Source: Chromohalobacter moromii (GTDB lineage Bacteria > Pseudomonadota > Gammaproteobacteria > Pseudomonadales > Halomonadaceae). From it: a stretch of 64,000 nucleotides of DNA. The stretch is taken from NCBI RefSeq assembly GCF_023091865.1, contig NZ_JAHXDI010000001.1, positions 868,001-932,000 of the forward strand, read 5' to 3'. Within the stretch, counting starts at the first letter, position 1. Each line of letters begins with the position of its first letter. A program made the position numbers and the translations under genes. The notes beneath the pieces were generated by a model, which saw nothing but the letters and a program-made list of their open reading frames with translations, ran no database searches and was not told where the DNA came from. Positions 27,615 through 36,965 of this stretch are shown piece by piece.

Positions 27615-29225
27615 ATGGAAAAACTGGCTCGTAGACTCGGTCTGCAAACCGACCCGACCATCTTCTTCGTGTCGGCCGGCATCATGGTGATCTTTCTGAT
27701 CGCCCTGTTAGTGGCGCCTGAACCCATTGGCGCTGCCTTTGGTGCCGGACGGGCCTGGATCGTCACCAATCTCGGCTGGTTTTTCATCTTTGGGGTGACT
27801 AGTTGGGTGGTGTTTCTGCTGTGGGTGGCCATCAGTCGTTTCGGCGCGATTCGCCTCGGCGGTAATGATGCCAAGCCGGCTTATAGCAACGTCTCCTGGT
27901 TTACCATGCTGTTTGCCGGCGGCATCGGCACGGTACTGATGTTCTGGGGGGTGGCCGAACCGATGTCCCATTTCGCCAACCCGCCGCGGCCGGACGTCGA
28001 GGCCTTCTCGGTCCAGGCTGCCGACGATGCGATGGGGTTCGCGATCTATCATCTGGGCCTGCACACCTGGGCGATTTTTACGCTGCCCGGGTTGGCATTC
28101 GCGTATTTCATTTATCGCTATAACCTACCCATGCGCTTCAGCTCGGTGTTCTATTCGCTGATCGGAGATCGGATCTACGGGCCGCTGGGTAAAGCGCTGG
28201 ACGTCTTCGCGATTCTCGGCACTCTGTTCGGGGTGGCCGTTTCGATCGGCCTGGGGACCCAGCAGATCAATGCCGGCTTGACGGAGCTGCTCGGTGTCTC
28301 CAATGGCGTCCTGCCCAAGGTCATCATCATTGCCGTTCTCACCACTGTGGCGGTGTGCTCGATCGTGGCGGGCCTGGACAAGGGCGTGAGAGTGCTGTCC
28401 AACATCAATATCGGCATGGCGGTGGGGTTGATGCTGTTCGTGCTGGTTACCGGATCGACGGTGTTCCTGCTGCGCTCGATCATCGAAACCGTCGGCATCT
28501 ATGTCTCCAATATCGTGCCGATGGCGTTCTGGAACGATGCGCTGGCGGAATATACCCACGAGGAAGGTGGCTGGGGCTGGCAGGGAAGCTGGACCGTCTT
28601 CTACTGGGCATGGACGGTGACCTGGTCGCCCTTCATTGGCATCTTCGTGGCGCGTATCTCCCGCGGGCGCACGATCCGTGAATTCGTACTCGGGGTATTG
28701 TTCGCCCCGTCGATGTTCACCTTGGTGTGGTTCGCGATCTTCGGCTGGTCGGCAATGCAGATCGATGGCATCGGCGAAGATGCACGTGCGGCCCTCGGCG
28801 CGCAGGCCGGATCGTTGTCCGCGGCGGTGGAGGAGAGCATTCCGCTGGCGATGTTCGCCTTCTTCGAGCATTTCCCGGCGGCGACGCTGATTCAGGGCCT
28901 GGCGGTCGTCATCGTGGCGATCTTCTTTGCCACCTCGTCGGACTCGGCTTCGCTAGTGGTCGACATGCTATGTACAGGGACGTCCGATCCCGGTCCCTGG
29001 CATCAGCGGGTATTCTGGGGCGTGTCCGAAGGGATGTTGGCCGCCATGTTGATCGTGCTTGCCGGCGATGCCGGTTTGACCGCCTTGCAGCAGGTCATCA
29101 CCGTCGTCGGCCTGCCGATGTTCATCCTGGTGTTCGCCATGATGTTCGCGCTGCTGCGGGGCTTGGCCCACGAGAAACTCAGCGAGGTGACTGTCGGCAA
29201 GCCGCCGCGGGCCGACGAGTTGTAG
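27615..29225 (+). CDS. BCCT family betaine/choline/carnitine transporter
   Basis: The product is 536 aa with twelve hydrophobic segments. The family signature, the Trp-rich WTVFYWAWTVTWSPF at about residues 326-340, is present, followed by GIFVARISRGRTIREF. GGIGTVLMFWGVAEPMSHF and YRYNLPMRFSSVFYSLIG are further BCCT blocks. Members import quaternary amines such as glycine betaine or choline with sodium or protons, often on hyperosmotic shock, which fits a halophile. The substrate is not deducible. The C-terminal tail is short (about 20 residues), so the long osmosensing tail of BetP is absent. AAGGA lies seven bases upstream. Confidence 0.92.
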   Translation: MEKLARRLGLQTDPTIFFVSAGIMVIFLIALLVAPEPIGAAFGAGRAWIVTNLGWFFIFGVTSWVVFLLWVAISRFGAIRLGGNDAKPAYSNVSWFTMLFAGGIGTVLMFWGVAEPMSHFANPPRPDVEAFSVQAADDAMGFAIYHLGLHTWAIFTLPGLAFAYFIYRYNLPMRFSSVFYSLIGDRIYGPLGKALDVFAILGTLFGVAVSIGLGTQQINAGLTELLGVSNGVLPKVIIIAVLTTVAVCSIVAGLDKGVRVLSNINIGMAVGLMLFVLVTGSTVFLLRSIIETVGIYVSNIVPMAFWNDALAEYTHEEGGWGWQGSWTVFYWAWTVTWSPFIGIFVARISRGRTIREFVLGVLFAPSMFTLVWFAIFGWSAMQIDGIGEDARAALGAQAGSLSAAVEESIPLAMFAFFEHFPAATLIQGLAVVIVAIFFATSSDSASLVVDMLCTGTSDPGPWHQRVFWGVSEGMLAAMLIVLAGDAGLTALQQVITVVGLPMFILVFAMMFALLRGLAHEKLSEVTVGKPPRADEL

Positions 29226-29382
29226 GTGAACCTGGGCAGTATGCAGCGCGGGCTGTCTGGCGTGGGGCAATGGCTTGTGTGTATCGGTGCCGACGAGTAG
29301 TGGAAGTGCCAACGTTGGTTGTGCATGCCCGGGTGGGTAGAATGGCTTTTTGCAAAAAAGCGCAAACTACCAAGGACGCGGC

Positions 29383-32300
29383 ATGGCCCATTTGTTACGT
29401 ATCGTGATGATTCACGGTCATCTGGAAGGCGTCGTCGAACTGGATGTCGATGGCCATACCAATATCTGTGGCACCAACGCTTCGGGCAAAACCACGCTGC
29501 AGCGACTGGTGCCGGTCTTCTATGGCGAGCTACCCAACAAGGTCGTCCCCAAGACGCGGATGAAGTTCGATGCTTTCTACCTGCCGCATCGCAACAGCTA
29601 TCTGATCTACGAATACCGCCGCGAAGCCGGCAATGTCTGCCAGGCCGTGCTGACGCGCAAGAAAGAGGGCGGCCTGGAATATCGCTTCGTCGGGGCGCCG
29701 TACCAGCCCGAGAATTATCTGGTAGAAAGCCAGGATGGGGTCGTGGCGCTGGAGTACGGCGACTGGTTGGCTGGGTTGCGCCGCGCCGGTATCGACTTCT
29801 CTGCCAAGTACGGGGCGACCTCCGAATACCGTGCGGTGATTCAGAACGACTTCACTCAGCAGCAGGGCAATCGGCGCGAGGCTTTGAAGCTGCGCCAGAC
29901 CGCCGCGAAATTCAGCTTGGTCAAGCCCGAGCGGCGCATTCGCCACATGGAAAAGTTGATTTCGGCGGTGCATGCCAAAGAGGGCAAGATGGACACCCTC
30001 AAGACCATGCTGGCGGCGATCTTCGAGGAAGATGGCGTCGAACTGCCGGTCACCCGCATTCGCAACACCAAAGCGCGCGACTGGATCGCTCAGATGCGCC
30101 AGTCGATGCGTCTGGAGCCGCTGCAACAGTCATTGGCGGAACTGGCCGACGTCGACCGCGATATCGTCGATCTTGAATCGACACTCTGGCAGCTCAAGCC
30201 GCAGTTGGATGCCGACCGCCATCGCGCGGAGCGCGTGCTGGCCGATACCGAGGCCGAGCTGAACACTCAGCAGGAAGCTTTTCAGGCTCGCGAGCAGGAA
30301 TACGAGCAGGCGCGCGACACGTTCAACGACCGCATCAGTGAGCTTGCCAGCGAGCTGGACCGTACCCAGCGCAGCCTGAACGACCTGCAGCAGCAGTATG
30401 AGCAATATGCCGAGGCCGATATGCCCGCCTTGGAGCGGGACCTGGCCGAACTGCCGCAATGGCGCGAACAGGCCCAGCAATTGCAGGAGCATCTGGCGGT
30501 GATGCAGGAGGCCTCTGCGGCCAACCGCTCACGCCTTGACGGTCGCCTGCGTGAGCTTGCCGATGACCTCTCGCGGCGCACCGATGAAATCCAAGCACTC
30601 ATCAATGAACTGGGCGACGAAAAGTCGGCCCGCCAGGAGCAGCAGTGGGCCTCCGAGCGTGAGCTGGAGTCCCAGTATCATACGCAGCGCAGCGAACTGG
30701 ATGCCGCTTATCAGACGCGGCTCGAGCAAGGCATCGAACGCTTGGCCGATCTCAAGGCGCAGCTCGCCTCGACCGGCCAGGTGCCCGAGGAGATTCAAGA
30801 AGCGGAACTGGCCCAGACCCGGGTCGATCAGGCTCAGAGCGACCGTAACGCTGTCGCCAGTCGTCTCGAGAGTTTGCGCCGTGAGCACGAAACCTTGCGC
30901 CGCGAGCGCGACACGGCAGAGCAGCAGCGAGAAAGCGCCAAACAGCAACTCAATCGGGCGAACCAGCGTTCCCAGGAACTTCAGCGTCAGCGCGATCCTG
31001 CCGAGGGCAGTCTGCGCTATTTCATGCGTTACCACCGTCCTGGCTGGGAGCACGGCCTCGGCAAGGTCATCGCGCCCGAACTGCTTGAACGTCGCGATCT
31101 TTCGCCACAACTTGGCGACACCGAACACGATGACTTATTCGGTGTAGCGCTCGATCTTTCCGCCATCGAGCTGCCCGACCATGCTCGCGATGAAGCGAGT
31201 CTCAATGCCGCCATCGACGCCGCCGAGGCCGACCAAGCGCGCGCCGAAACCGACCTCCAAGCTGCCGAGAAACAGCTCAAGGCCTGTCATGACCGGGTGC
31301 AAGGGGCCGAGGAGCCATTAAGCCAGGCGCGGCTTGCCCTCAAGCATGCCGATGACGAAGTCGAATATGCTCTAGATGCCCGACATCAACTTCAGGAGCG
31401 CCACGCTCGGCAGCAGAAAGAACGCCGACAGGCCGCCGAAGAAGCGCTGGCCAGCCAGCAGGCCGCGGACAAAGCCCTACGTGATGAAAAGCGCGAGGCA
31501 TTGAGCACGCTCGACGAGACCCATCAGGCGCAACTGTTGGAACTCAAGGCCGATGGCCAGACCCAGCTGGCCAGCTTCGACGCACGCCTCGATCAGTACA
31601 AGCAGCAACTCGAAGACCTCAAGGCCGAGCACCAGCGTCAACGTCAGGAGCTGGAAGCTGCCTTCGATCAGGAGCTGCAGGACCAGGGCGGTGATCCCGA
31701 AACCCTGCGTGCGACGCGCCAGCGCATCAGTGACCTGCAAGAGCGCATTCGCGTCACCGAAAGCCGCCGCGAAGAACTCGATGCTTACACACGCTTCATG
31801 CGCGTCGAATGGGGCGAGCGCAAGCCGCAACTTGTCGACCGCGAAGCGACGCTGACGCGTGACAAGCAGGCCGCCGAGCACCAGCGCGATCAATGCCGCA
31901 GCGATTTTCAGGCCGCCAAGGTGGCGCATCAGCAAGCCATCAAGACGCTCCAGGCACGCTGCAATGGTGAACGCGAGGTCATCGATGCCCTCAAGCCATT
32001 GCTCGGTCAGGTCGAGGGGCTTGGACTGACGTCGACGCCGGATGCCGCCGGCGAGCCGCCTCGAGAAGCGCCGGGCGATGTGCATGAGCGCATCGAGCGC
32101 ACACGCCAGGCGCTGAGCAACCGGAGCAGGGAGGTGGAAACGCTGCGCAAGGGCTGCGAGCACGTCGAGAGCGAGCTGATCAAGGGGGCTAGCGAGGGCT
32201 TCGTCGAGACCTTGGAAGCCGAGCGCGGCAAGCTGTTCAGTGGGTCGGGCAGCGGGGCGAGCGAACAGGGCATCAATCCGCGTCGCCAGCTTCCGCTGCT

Positions 32301-33093
32301 GCGGGGCATGTTGCAATTGCTCGAAGATCAGCAGCAGCAATTGATCCAGCAGGGGCGCAATCTGGGCGCCGATCTGGACAAGTTCTTCACCGTCTTCCGC
32401 GATCTCAATCGACGCATCAGCGCCCAGAGCCGTCGCTTGTCCGAAGAAGTGGCCGATGACTTGCGTCTCGAGGGCATCAACAAAGCTGAGGTGCGCATTC
32501 AGTCGACCATCGACGAGCTGGGCTTCTGGGAGCCGCTCAAGCGCTTCGCTCAGCTTTATCGTGACTGGGAGAGCTCCAGCCAGACGCTGCCCAGTGATGA
32601 CTATTTGGATGCGCTGGCCGATGTCGTCGACCTGCTGCGCCATGACCAGCAATACAGTTTCGAAAGCCTGCTGCGCCTCGAGCTGCACTTGAACGAGGGC
32701 GGCACCGATTTGGTGATCAAAAGCGATCGTCAGTTGCTCGAATCCTCGAGCCACGGCATGGCCTACCTGATCCTGTGCAAGTTCTTGCTCGCCTTCACGC
32801 GGTTGTTGCGCGGGCCCTCGGAGATCGCCATTCACTGGCCCATCGATGAGATCGGTACGCTGGCTTATCACAACGTCGAGATGCTGTTCGATGCTTGCGA
32901 TAGCAATCGCATCCATATCGTTGGGGCGTTTCCCAACCCCGAGTCCGACGTCTTGCTGTTATTCCATAACCGCTACTTGATCGATCGTGACGCCGAGCAA
33001 CCGAGTCGCCGCCGCTTGAAGCGCATCGAACCGCGTCTGAGTCGCCTGGCCGAGCGCCTGCAGGAACGCACCACCGAGGAGGTCTCGTCATGA
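29383..33093 (+). CDS. SMC-like ATPase of an MksBEF-type condensin (MksB-like)
   Basis: The product is 1236 aa with ATPase ends and a very long coiled coil between. The P-loop is ICGTNASGKTTL at about residues 29-40. Two Gln/Glu/Arg-rich coiled coils run from about residue 250 to 1000, broken at about 542-600 by a non-heptad segment (RYFMRYHRPGWEHGLGKVI) that could be the hinge. The C-terminal signature region is SHGMAYLILCKFLLAF, and Walker B is IAIHWPIDEIGTL. It is most like MksB/MukB condensin ATPases, in which ATP-driven dimers compact DNA. The start at 29383 has AAGGA six bases upstream; a TTG 33 bases earlier lacks one. Its stop overlaps the next ATG. Confidence 0.87.
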   Translation: MAHLLRIVMIHGHLEGVVELDVDGHTNICGTNASGKTTLQRLVPVFYGELPNKVVPKTRMKFDAFYLPHRNSYLIYEYRREAGNVCQAVLTRKKEGGLEYRFVGAPYQPENYLVESQDGVVALEYGDWLAGLRRAGIDFSAKYGATSEYRAVIQNDFTQQQGNRREALKLRQTAAKFSLVKPERRIRHMEKLISAVHAKEGKMDTLKTMLAAIFEEDGVELPVTRIRNTKARDWIAQMRQSMRLEPLQQSLAELADVDRDIVDLESTLWQLKPQLDADRHRAERVLADTEAELNTQQEAFQAREQEYEQARDTFNDRISELASELDRTQRSLNDLQQQYEQYAEADMPALERDLAELPQWREQAQQLQEHLAVMQEASAANRSRLDGRLRELADDLSRRTDEIQALINELGDEKSARQEQQWASERELESQYHTQRSELDAAYQTRLEQGIERLADLKAQLASTGQVPEEIQEAELAQTRVDQAQSDRNAVASRLESLRREHETLRRERDTAEQQRESAKQQLNRANQRSQELQRQRDPAEGSLRYFMRYHRPGWEHGLGKVIAPELLERRDLSPQLGDTEHDDLFGVALDLSAIELPDHARDEASLNAAIDAAEADQARAETDLQAAEKQLKACHDRVQGAEEPLSQARLALKHADDEVEYALDARHQLQERHARQQKERRQAAEEALASQQAADKALRDEKREALSTLDETHQAQLLELKADGQTQLASFDARLDQYKQQLEDLKAEHQRQRQELEAAFDQELQDQGGDPETLRATRQRISDLQERIRVTESRREELDAYTRFMRVEWGERKPQLVDREATLTRDKQAAEHQRDQCRSDFQAAKVAHQQAIKTLQARCNGEREVIDALKPLLGQVEGLGLTSTPDAAGEPPREAPGDVHERIERTRQALSNRSREVETLRKGCEHVESELIKGASEGFVETLEAERGKLFSGSGSGASEQGINPRRQLPLLRGMLQLLEDQQQQLIQQGRNLGADLDKFFTVFRDLNRRISAQSRRLSEEVADDLRLEGINKAEVRIQSTIDELGFWEPLKRFAQLYRDWESSSQTLPSDDYLDALADVVDLLRHDQQYSFESLLRLELHLNEGGTDLVIKSDRQLLESSSHGMAYLILCKFLLAFTRLLRGPSEIAIHWPIDEIGTLAYHNVEMLFDACDSNRIHIVGAFPNPESDVLLLFHNRYLIDRDAEQPSRRRLKRIEPRLSRLAERLQERTTEEVSS

Positions 33094-33716
33094 TCGAACA
33101 TGGTCCGCTGCTGGAGCGTTTGCTGGCCGGCGAGTTCGTCTGCGCCGTTAGCGATGACAGAGCCTTCCGTCGCCTCGAAGACGAGGAGGTGCGCGAGCAG
33201 ATCGACACGTACCTGCGACCGCTCAACCGTCGTCTGGCTACCAACGCCGAAGGCAGTGTCTACTTCCTGGCCTGGCGGCAGCTCAACGACGAGGCCCGCG
33301 AGCAACTCTCGCGACAGCTCGGCGAGGTACTGCACAGTTTGATGCCGATGCTCGAATGGCTTCAACTGATGCAGGAGGCGATGGGGCATGACGCCCTAGT
33401 GGCGCCGGGCGATGTACTCAAGCCCGCCGAACTCAGCGCTCGCTGCGAGGACAACCAGAGTCTGCGCGAGCAGCTCGAACGTCTCGCCGGCGACACCTTC
33501 TTCGGCTCCCAGAGCGAGCAGCTCGACGCTCAGATGAAGCAGGTCTTCAAACGTCTCAAGGAGCACGGTTATCTGCTGCAGCCGCATGCCGACCGCCAGG
33601 TCTATCTGGTCACCGGCAAGATCGATTACCTCGTCGATCTGGTGCGACTCATCCGCGACGAAGAAAACCTGCCCGTCGAGGATGAGCGCCCTCAGACGCA
33701 GGAAAGCTTGTTATGA
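33090..33716 (+). CDS. MksE-like condensin subunit
   Basis: The product is 208 aa, helical and acidic. It matches the MksE/MukE pattern: an N-terminal opening LLERLLAGEFVCAVSDDRAFRRL, split here after 20 residues (LLERLLAGEFVCAVSDDRAF), then VREQIDTYLRPLNRRLATN and a C-terminal wing VFKRLKEHGYLLQPHADRQV. MksE binds the kleisin and the ATPase heads. It overlaps the SMC gene and the kleisin gene by four bases each (ATGA), so stoichiometric coupled translation is likely. Recognition rests on gene order and segment pattern. Confidence 0.78.
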   Translation: MIEHGPLLERLLAGEFVCAVSDDRAFRRLEDEEVREQIDTYLRPLNRRLATNAEGSVYFLAWRQLNDEAREQLSRQLGEVLHSLMPMLEWLQLMQEAMGHDALVAPGDVLKPAELSARCEDNQSLREQLERLAGDTFFGSQSEQLDAQMKQVFKRLKEHGYLLQPHADRQVYLVTGKIDYLVDLVRLIRDEENLPVEDERPQTQESLL

Positions 33717-34972
33717 AGGAGCTTGCTGTGCGCGACGAGCATGAGTTGGAAAGTCGCCTGATCGGCACCGGCGTGGAGCGTTTAGCGCTGCTTGGCAAGC
33801 ACGCCGATGCCCTGATGCAAGGCTACAGCCGCGATGAAGTGCCACTGGAAGCCTTGAGCGATAGCGCACTGCGGCGGCTGCTTGCCGCACGCATCGTCTG
33901 GCGGCCCGACGATCAGGGTGGCGTCAAGCTGGCGCCCAGGGTGCGCGAGTTGATCGCCGAGATGTTGGCTGACGAAACCCGCCGCCAGGTCAACGCCGAC
34001 GTGGGCGAAACCCTGGAGCTTTTGCGCACGCTGGTGCAGAGCTATCGCGAGGCCCAGAATCAGGGGGAATACTGGCGCCAGGAGCAGCAGTTGCTGCGTC
34101 TGCGTCAGGCCGTCGATGACCTCAACGGACGTTTCGCCGATGCCATCGATAGTCTCTGGCAGCGTCTCAACAGCGACTTCGGTTTCGTCAGCCGCCTGAA
34201 CGACAAGATCCGTGAAAACGACCGTGCCCAGAAGCAGATCGTGCGCCTGCTGGATGGCCTGCAACTGATCGACTTCGACGAGCTGATCGAACTGGTCGGT
34301 AGCGACGGCACCCTGCGCAAGCTGCTGATCAGTCAATTGCAGCGCCAGGTCAGTCAGCATTACACCAGCCTGCGTGAAGTCCAGAGCCGTCTGACCGAAC
34401 TGATGGCGCGGTTCCGCCAGCAGCAATCGCGTAGCCGGCTGATTAGTGGCATGGCGGCGTTTCTACGCGAACACCCCAACTTCGTTCCCGGTAATTATGC
34501 GCGGCGCAGCGAAGTGCCCGATCTGATCAACCAAGCCAGTCCTTTGATCGCCGCTGCTGCGCCGGCCTTGGACCATGAGCCGGACATTCGCGTGCTGACC
34601 GACCTCGTGCACCAGTTACCGACGCCGGTGCACAAGCCGCAGGCCGTTGCCGCCGCACGGCCTGCCGAGGCCGAGGAGCAAAGCCTGGTGGCGGCTCGCC
34701 AACAGGCGCTCAAGCAAGACGTGGAAAATTTCTACCTCACGGTGATCGATCACCCCGATCCCATGGGCATCAGTGCGCTGGCCTATCTGCAGGAAAGTGA
34801 CATGGAATGGGGCGACGAGATCTGGCTCTTCCAAGTGATCGCCGAGTACCAGGGCCTACCGCGTAGTGAGCAACGGGCCTTTCGGCTACATCAATCGGAG
34901 AGCCGGGCCAGCCGCTTCAACGACCTTCGGCTGATCCACGACGTTACGTTGCAACTGGCGAATTCGGCATGA
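33713..34972 (+). CDS. MksF-like kleisin subunit
   Basis: The product is 419 aa, largely helical, with an N-terminal winged-helix-like region (about residues 1-90), a helical middle with LRQAVDDLNGRFADAIDSL and repeated Leu/Gln helices, and a proline/alanine-rich linker at about residues 305-330 before a C-terminal domain. This plan fits MksF/MukF kleisins that bridge the SMC heads. Public databases sometimes mislabel this family as phosphoenolpyruvate carboxylase; no such active site is present. It is third in the operon and overlaps its neighbours by four bases on each side. Confidence 0.75.
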   Translation: MKELAVRDEHELESRLIGTGVERLALLGKHADALMQGYSRDEVPLEALSDSALRRLLAARIVWRPDDQGGVKLAPRVRELIAEMLADETRRQVNADVGETLELLRTLVQSYREAQNQGEYWRQEQQLLRLRQAVDDLNGRFADAIDSLWQRLNSDFGFVSRLNDKIRENDRAQKQIVRLLDGLQLIDFDELIELVGSDGTLRKLLISQLQRQVSQHYTSLREVQSRLTELMARFRQQQSRSRLISGMAAFLREHPNFVPGNYARRSEVPDLINQASPLIAAAAPALDHEPDIRVLTDLVHQLPTPVHKPQAVAAARPAEAEEQSLVAARQQALKQDVENFYLTVIDHPDPMGISALAYLQESDMEWGDEIWLFQVIAEYQGLPRSEQRAFRLHQSESRASRFNDLRLIHDVTLQLANSA

Positions 34973-35391
34973 ACGACGAACGGCATGAGACACCTGACGT
35001 CATGGTCTTCGGCGTCGGCGATAGCACGTTGCGCGCCGTGGGCGGCGAGGCGGCGGTGCGCGAGTTGGTGGATCGTTTCTACGATGCCATGGAGCGCTTG
35101 CCCGAGGCGCGGGGGATTCGCGCTCTGCATCCCGCCGACCTCGACGAATCCCGCGACAAGCTGACGACCTTTCTGATCGGCTGGATGGGCGGGCCGAGCC
35201 GTTACCGCGAACGCTTCGGGCCGATCGCCATTCCTGCGGCGCATCGCCACCTGGATATCGGCCCTGAGGAGCGAGATGCCTGGCTGTCATGTATGGCGAC
35301 GGCACTGGATGAAATCGGCGCGGCGGACGACCTCAAGCGCTATCTGTTGACTCAGCTACGCCACCCCGCCGAGATGTGCCGACGTCGTTAA
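34969..35391 (+). CDS. Group II truncated haemoglobin, fourth gene of the condensin operon
   Basis: The product is 140 aa. Compared by eye with mycobacterial trHbO, the key residues are kept: Tyr38 (B10) in DRFYDAM, His92 (F8, proximal haem ligand) in IPAAHRHLDI and Trp105 (G8) in ERDAWLSCM; the CD1 position is His54 (ALHPADL). The segment TTFLIGWMGGPSRY is the group II CD-E region. It should bind haem and react with oxygen or nitric oxide. The ATG overlaps the kleisin stop by four bases, tying it to the SMC operon, which is unusual. It converges on rarA with 20 bases between stops. Confidence 0.85.
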   Translation: MNDERHETPDVMVFGVGDSTLRAVGGEAAVRELVDRFYDAMERLPEARGIRALHPADLDESRDKLTTFLIGWMGGPSRYRERFGPIAIPAAHRHLDIGPEERDAWLSCMATALDEIGAADDLKRYLLTQLRHPAEMCRRR

Positions 35392-35411
35392 GGCCGAGAA
35401 GCGGCGGGTTC

Positions 35412-36746
35412 TCATGACGTTCCGTCGGCTTGGGCATCGAGCTCGGCGCGCCAGGCCTGCATCTGCTTGAAGCGTTTTTCCTGTCCGTATTCGGTGGGCG
35501 CGAAGAATGTGGCCGCGGGGAGTTCCGCGGGCCAGCAATCGTGCGCTCGTCCGGCGGGGTAACCGTTAGGCTCGTTGTGCGCATAGCGATAGCCTTCGCC
35601 GTGGCCGAGGGATTCCATCAACTTGGTCGGGGCGTTGCGCAGATAGGTGGGCACCTCGAAGTCGGGGTGCGCGGCGACGAACTGCTTGGCGGCGTTCCAG
35701 GCCTGGTCGATGGCGTTGCTCTTGGGGGCGATGGCGAGATGCAGCGCGGCATGCGCGATGGCGCGCTGGCCTTCGTAGTCGCCCAGGCGTAGGTAAGCGT
35801 CCCAGGCGGCCATCACCAGCGGCAGGGCCCGTGGCTCGGCATTGCCGACGTCTTCCGAGGCGATGGCGGCGAGGCGACGCACCACATCGAGCGGATCTCC
35901 GCCACCTTGTACGAATTGCGCGATGTACAAAAGCGCGGCATCGCTGCGTGACGAGCGTATCGATTTATGGATGGCCGAGAGCAGGTCGTAATAATGATCG
36001 CCCTGCTTGTCGAAGGCGCTGGCCTGGTGCCCCAGCACTTCATGCAGCGCCTGCAGGGTCAGGCGTTCGCCGTTCTCGGTCGGCTCGGCGAAGTCGCATG
36101 CCGTCTCCAGCAGGCCCAGTGCGCGTCGTGCATCACCCGAGGCCGAGCGCGCGAGCGTTTCCAGCACGTCCTCGTCGGCCTCGATATGGCGCTCTCCCAG
36201 GCCGCGCTGGGCATCCGTCAGGGCCTGATGCAGTACACGCAGCAGGTCGTCGACCTCCAGCTTGCGCAGCACATAAACGCGTGCCCGCGAGAGCAGCGCC
36301 GAATTGACCTCGAATGACGGGTTCTCGGTGGTTGCACCGATCAGCGTCAGTAGTCCGGACTCGACGTGTGGCAGCAGGGCATCCTGTTGACTCTTGTTGA
36401 GACGATGGATCTCATCGAGGAACAAGAGCGTCGGCTGGCCGCGCACTTGCCCCTCGCGCGCACGCTCGACGGCGGCGCGGATGTCCTTGACGCCGGCCAT
36501 CACCGCCGAGAGGCGTTCGAGCATGGCGCCCGACGCATCGGCGAGAATATCGGCCAGGGTGGTCTTGCCCACGCCTGGCGGCCCCCACAGGATCATCGAG
36601 CGTACCGCGCCGCTTTCCGCCATGCGGCTCAACGGTTTGCCGGGACCGACCAGCGCCTCTTGGCCGACGTAGTCGTCGAGACGGCGAGGCCGCATGCGAT
36701 AGGCCAGCGGTGTGTTATCAGATTGGGAAGAAGCGAACAGGTCCAT
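35412..36746 (-). CDS. rarA: Replication-associated recombination protein RarA (MgsA)
   Basis: The product is 444 aa, an AAA+ ATPase. Walker A is [10 protein letters not shown] at about residues 54-63, Walker B is [15 protein letters not shown], and sensor 1 is [20 protein letters not shown]. It aligns by eye along its length with E. coli RarA, ending with [24 protein letters not shown]. RarA acts with the beta clamp at stalled forks. The start at 36746 is an ATG with a GGTGG site; a TTG at 36779 is less likely. The N-terminus MDLFASS could be a clamp-contact segment, which is only a guess. Confidence 0.94.
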   Translation of the reverse strand: MDLFASSQSDNTPLAYRMRPRRLDDYVGQEALVGPGKPLSRMAESGAVRSMILWGPPGVGKTTLADILADASGAMLERLSAVMAGVKDIRAAVERAREGQVRGQPTLLFLDEIHRLNKSQQDALLPHVESGLLTLIGATTENPSFEVNSALLSRARVYVLRKLEVDDLLRVLHQALTDAQRGLGERHIEADEDVLETLARSASGDARRALGLLETACDFAEPTENGERLTLQALHEVLGHQASAFDKQGDHYYDLLSAIHKSIRSSRSDAALLYIAQFVQGGGDPLDVVRRLAAIASEDVGNAEPRALPLVMAAWDAYLRLGDYEGQRAIAHAALHLAIAPKSNAIDQAWNAAKQFVAAHPDFEVPTYLRNAPTKLMESLGHGEGYRYAHNEPNGYPAGRAHDCWPAELPAATFFAPTEYGQEKRFKQMQAWRAELDAQADGTS

Positions 36747-36965
36747 GTGTATGCCACCGTGGGTGAGTCGAGTCGCCAAAAACCGTGTCTAGACTTTCGG
36801 CCAACAGGCGTAATCCTGTCATACACGCTAGGGTAAAACATTCGAGCCCCGGTAGGGTGTTTCCCATCGGGAGAATGGGAGTCACTGAAGACTCTCGCCT
36901 AAACTGGCAAATAGGCTGCCGGATACCCCGCGCTGCCACGCTTCGACAGCAAAGGAGGCCTGTAC

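Noticed and set aside
31477-32916. A 479-codon minus-strand frame inside the SMC-like gene
   Set aside because: Composition effect of the Gln/Glu-rich coiled coil. The plus-strand gene is clear.
29383-34972. Calling the SMC operon a Wadjet defence system
   Set aside because: No JetD/MksG nuclease is visible and the order differs, so a chromosomal condensin is more likely.
33713-34972. Phosphoenolpyruvate carboxylase for the kleisin gene
   Set aside because: No active-site motifs of that enzyme; the length and helical plan fit a kleisin.
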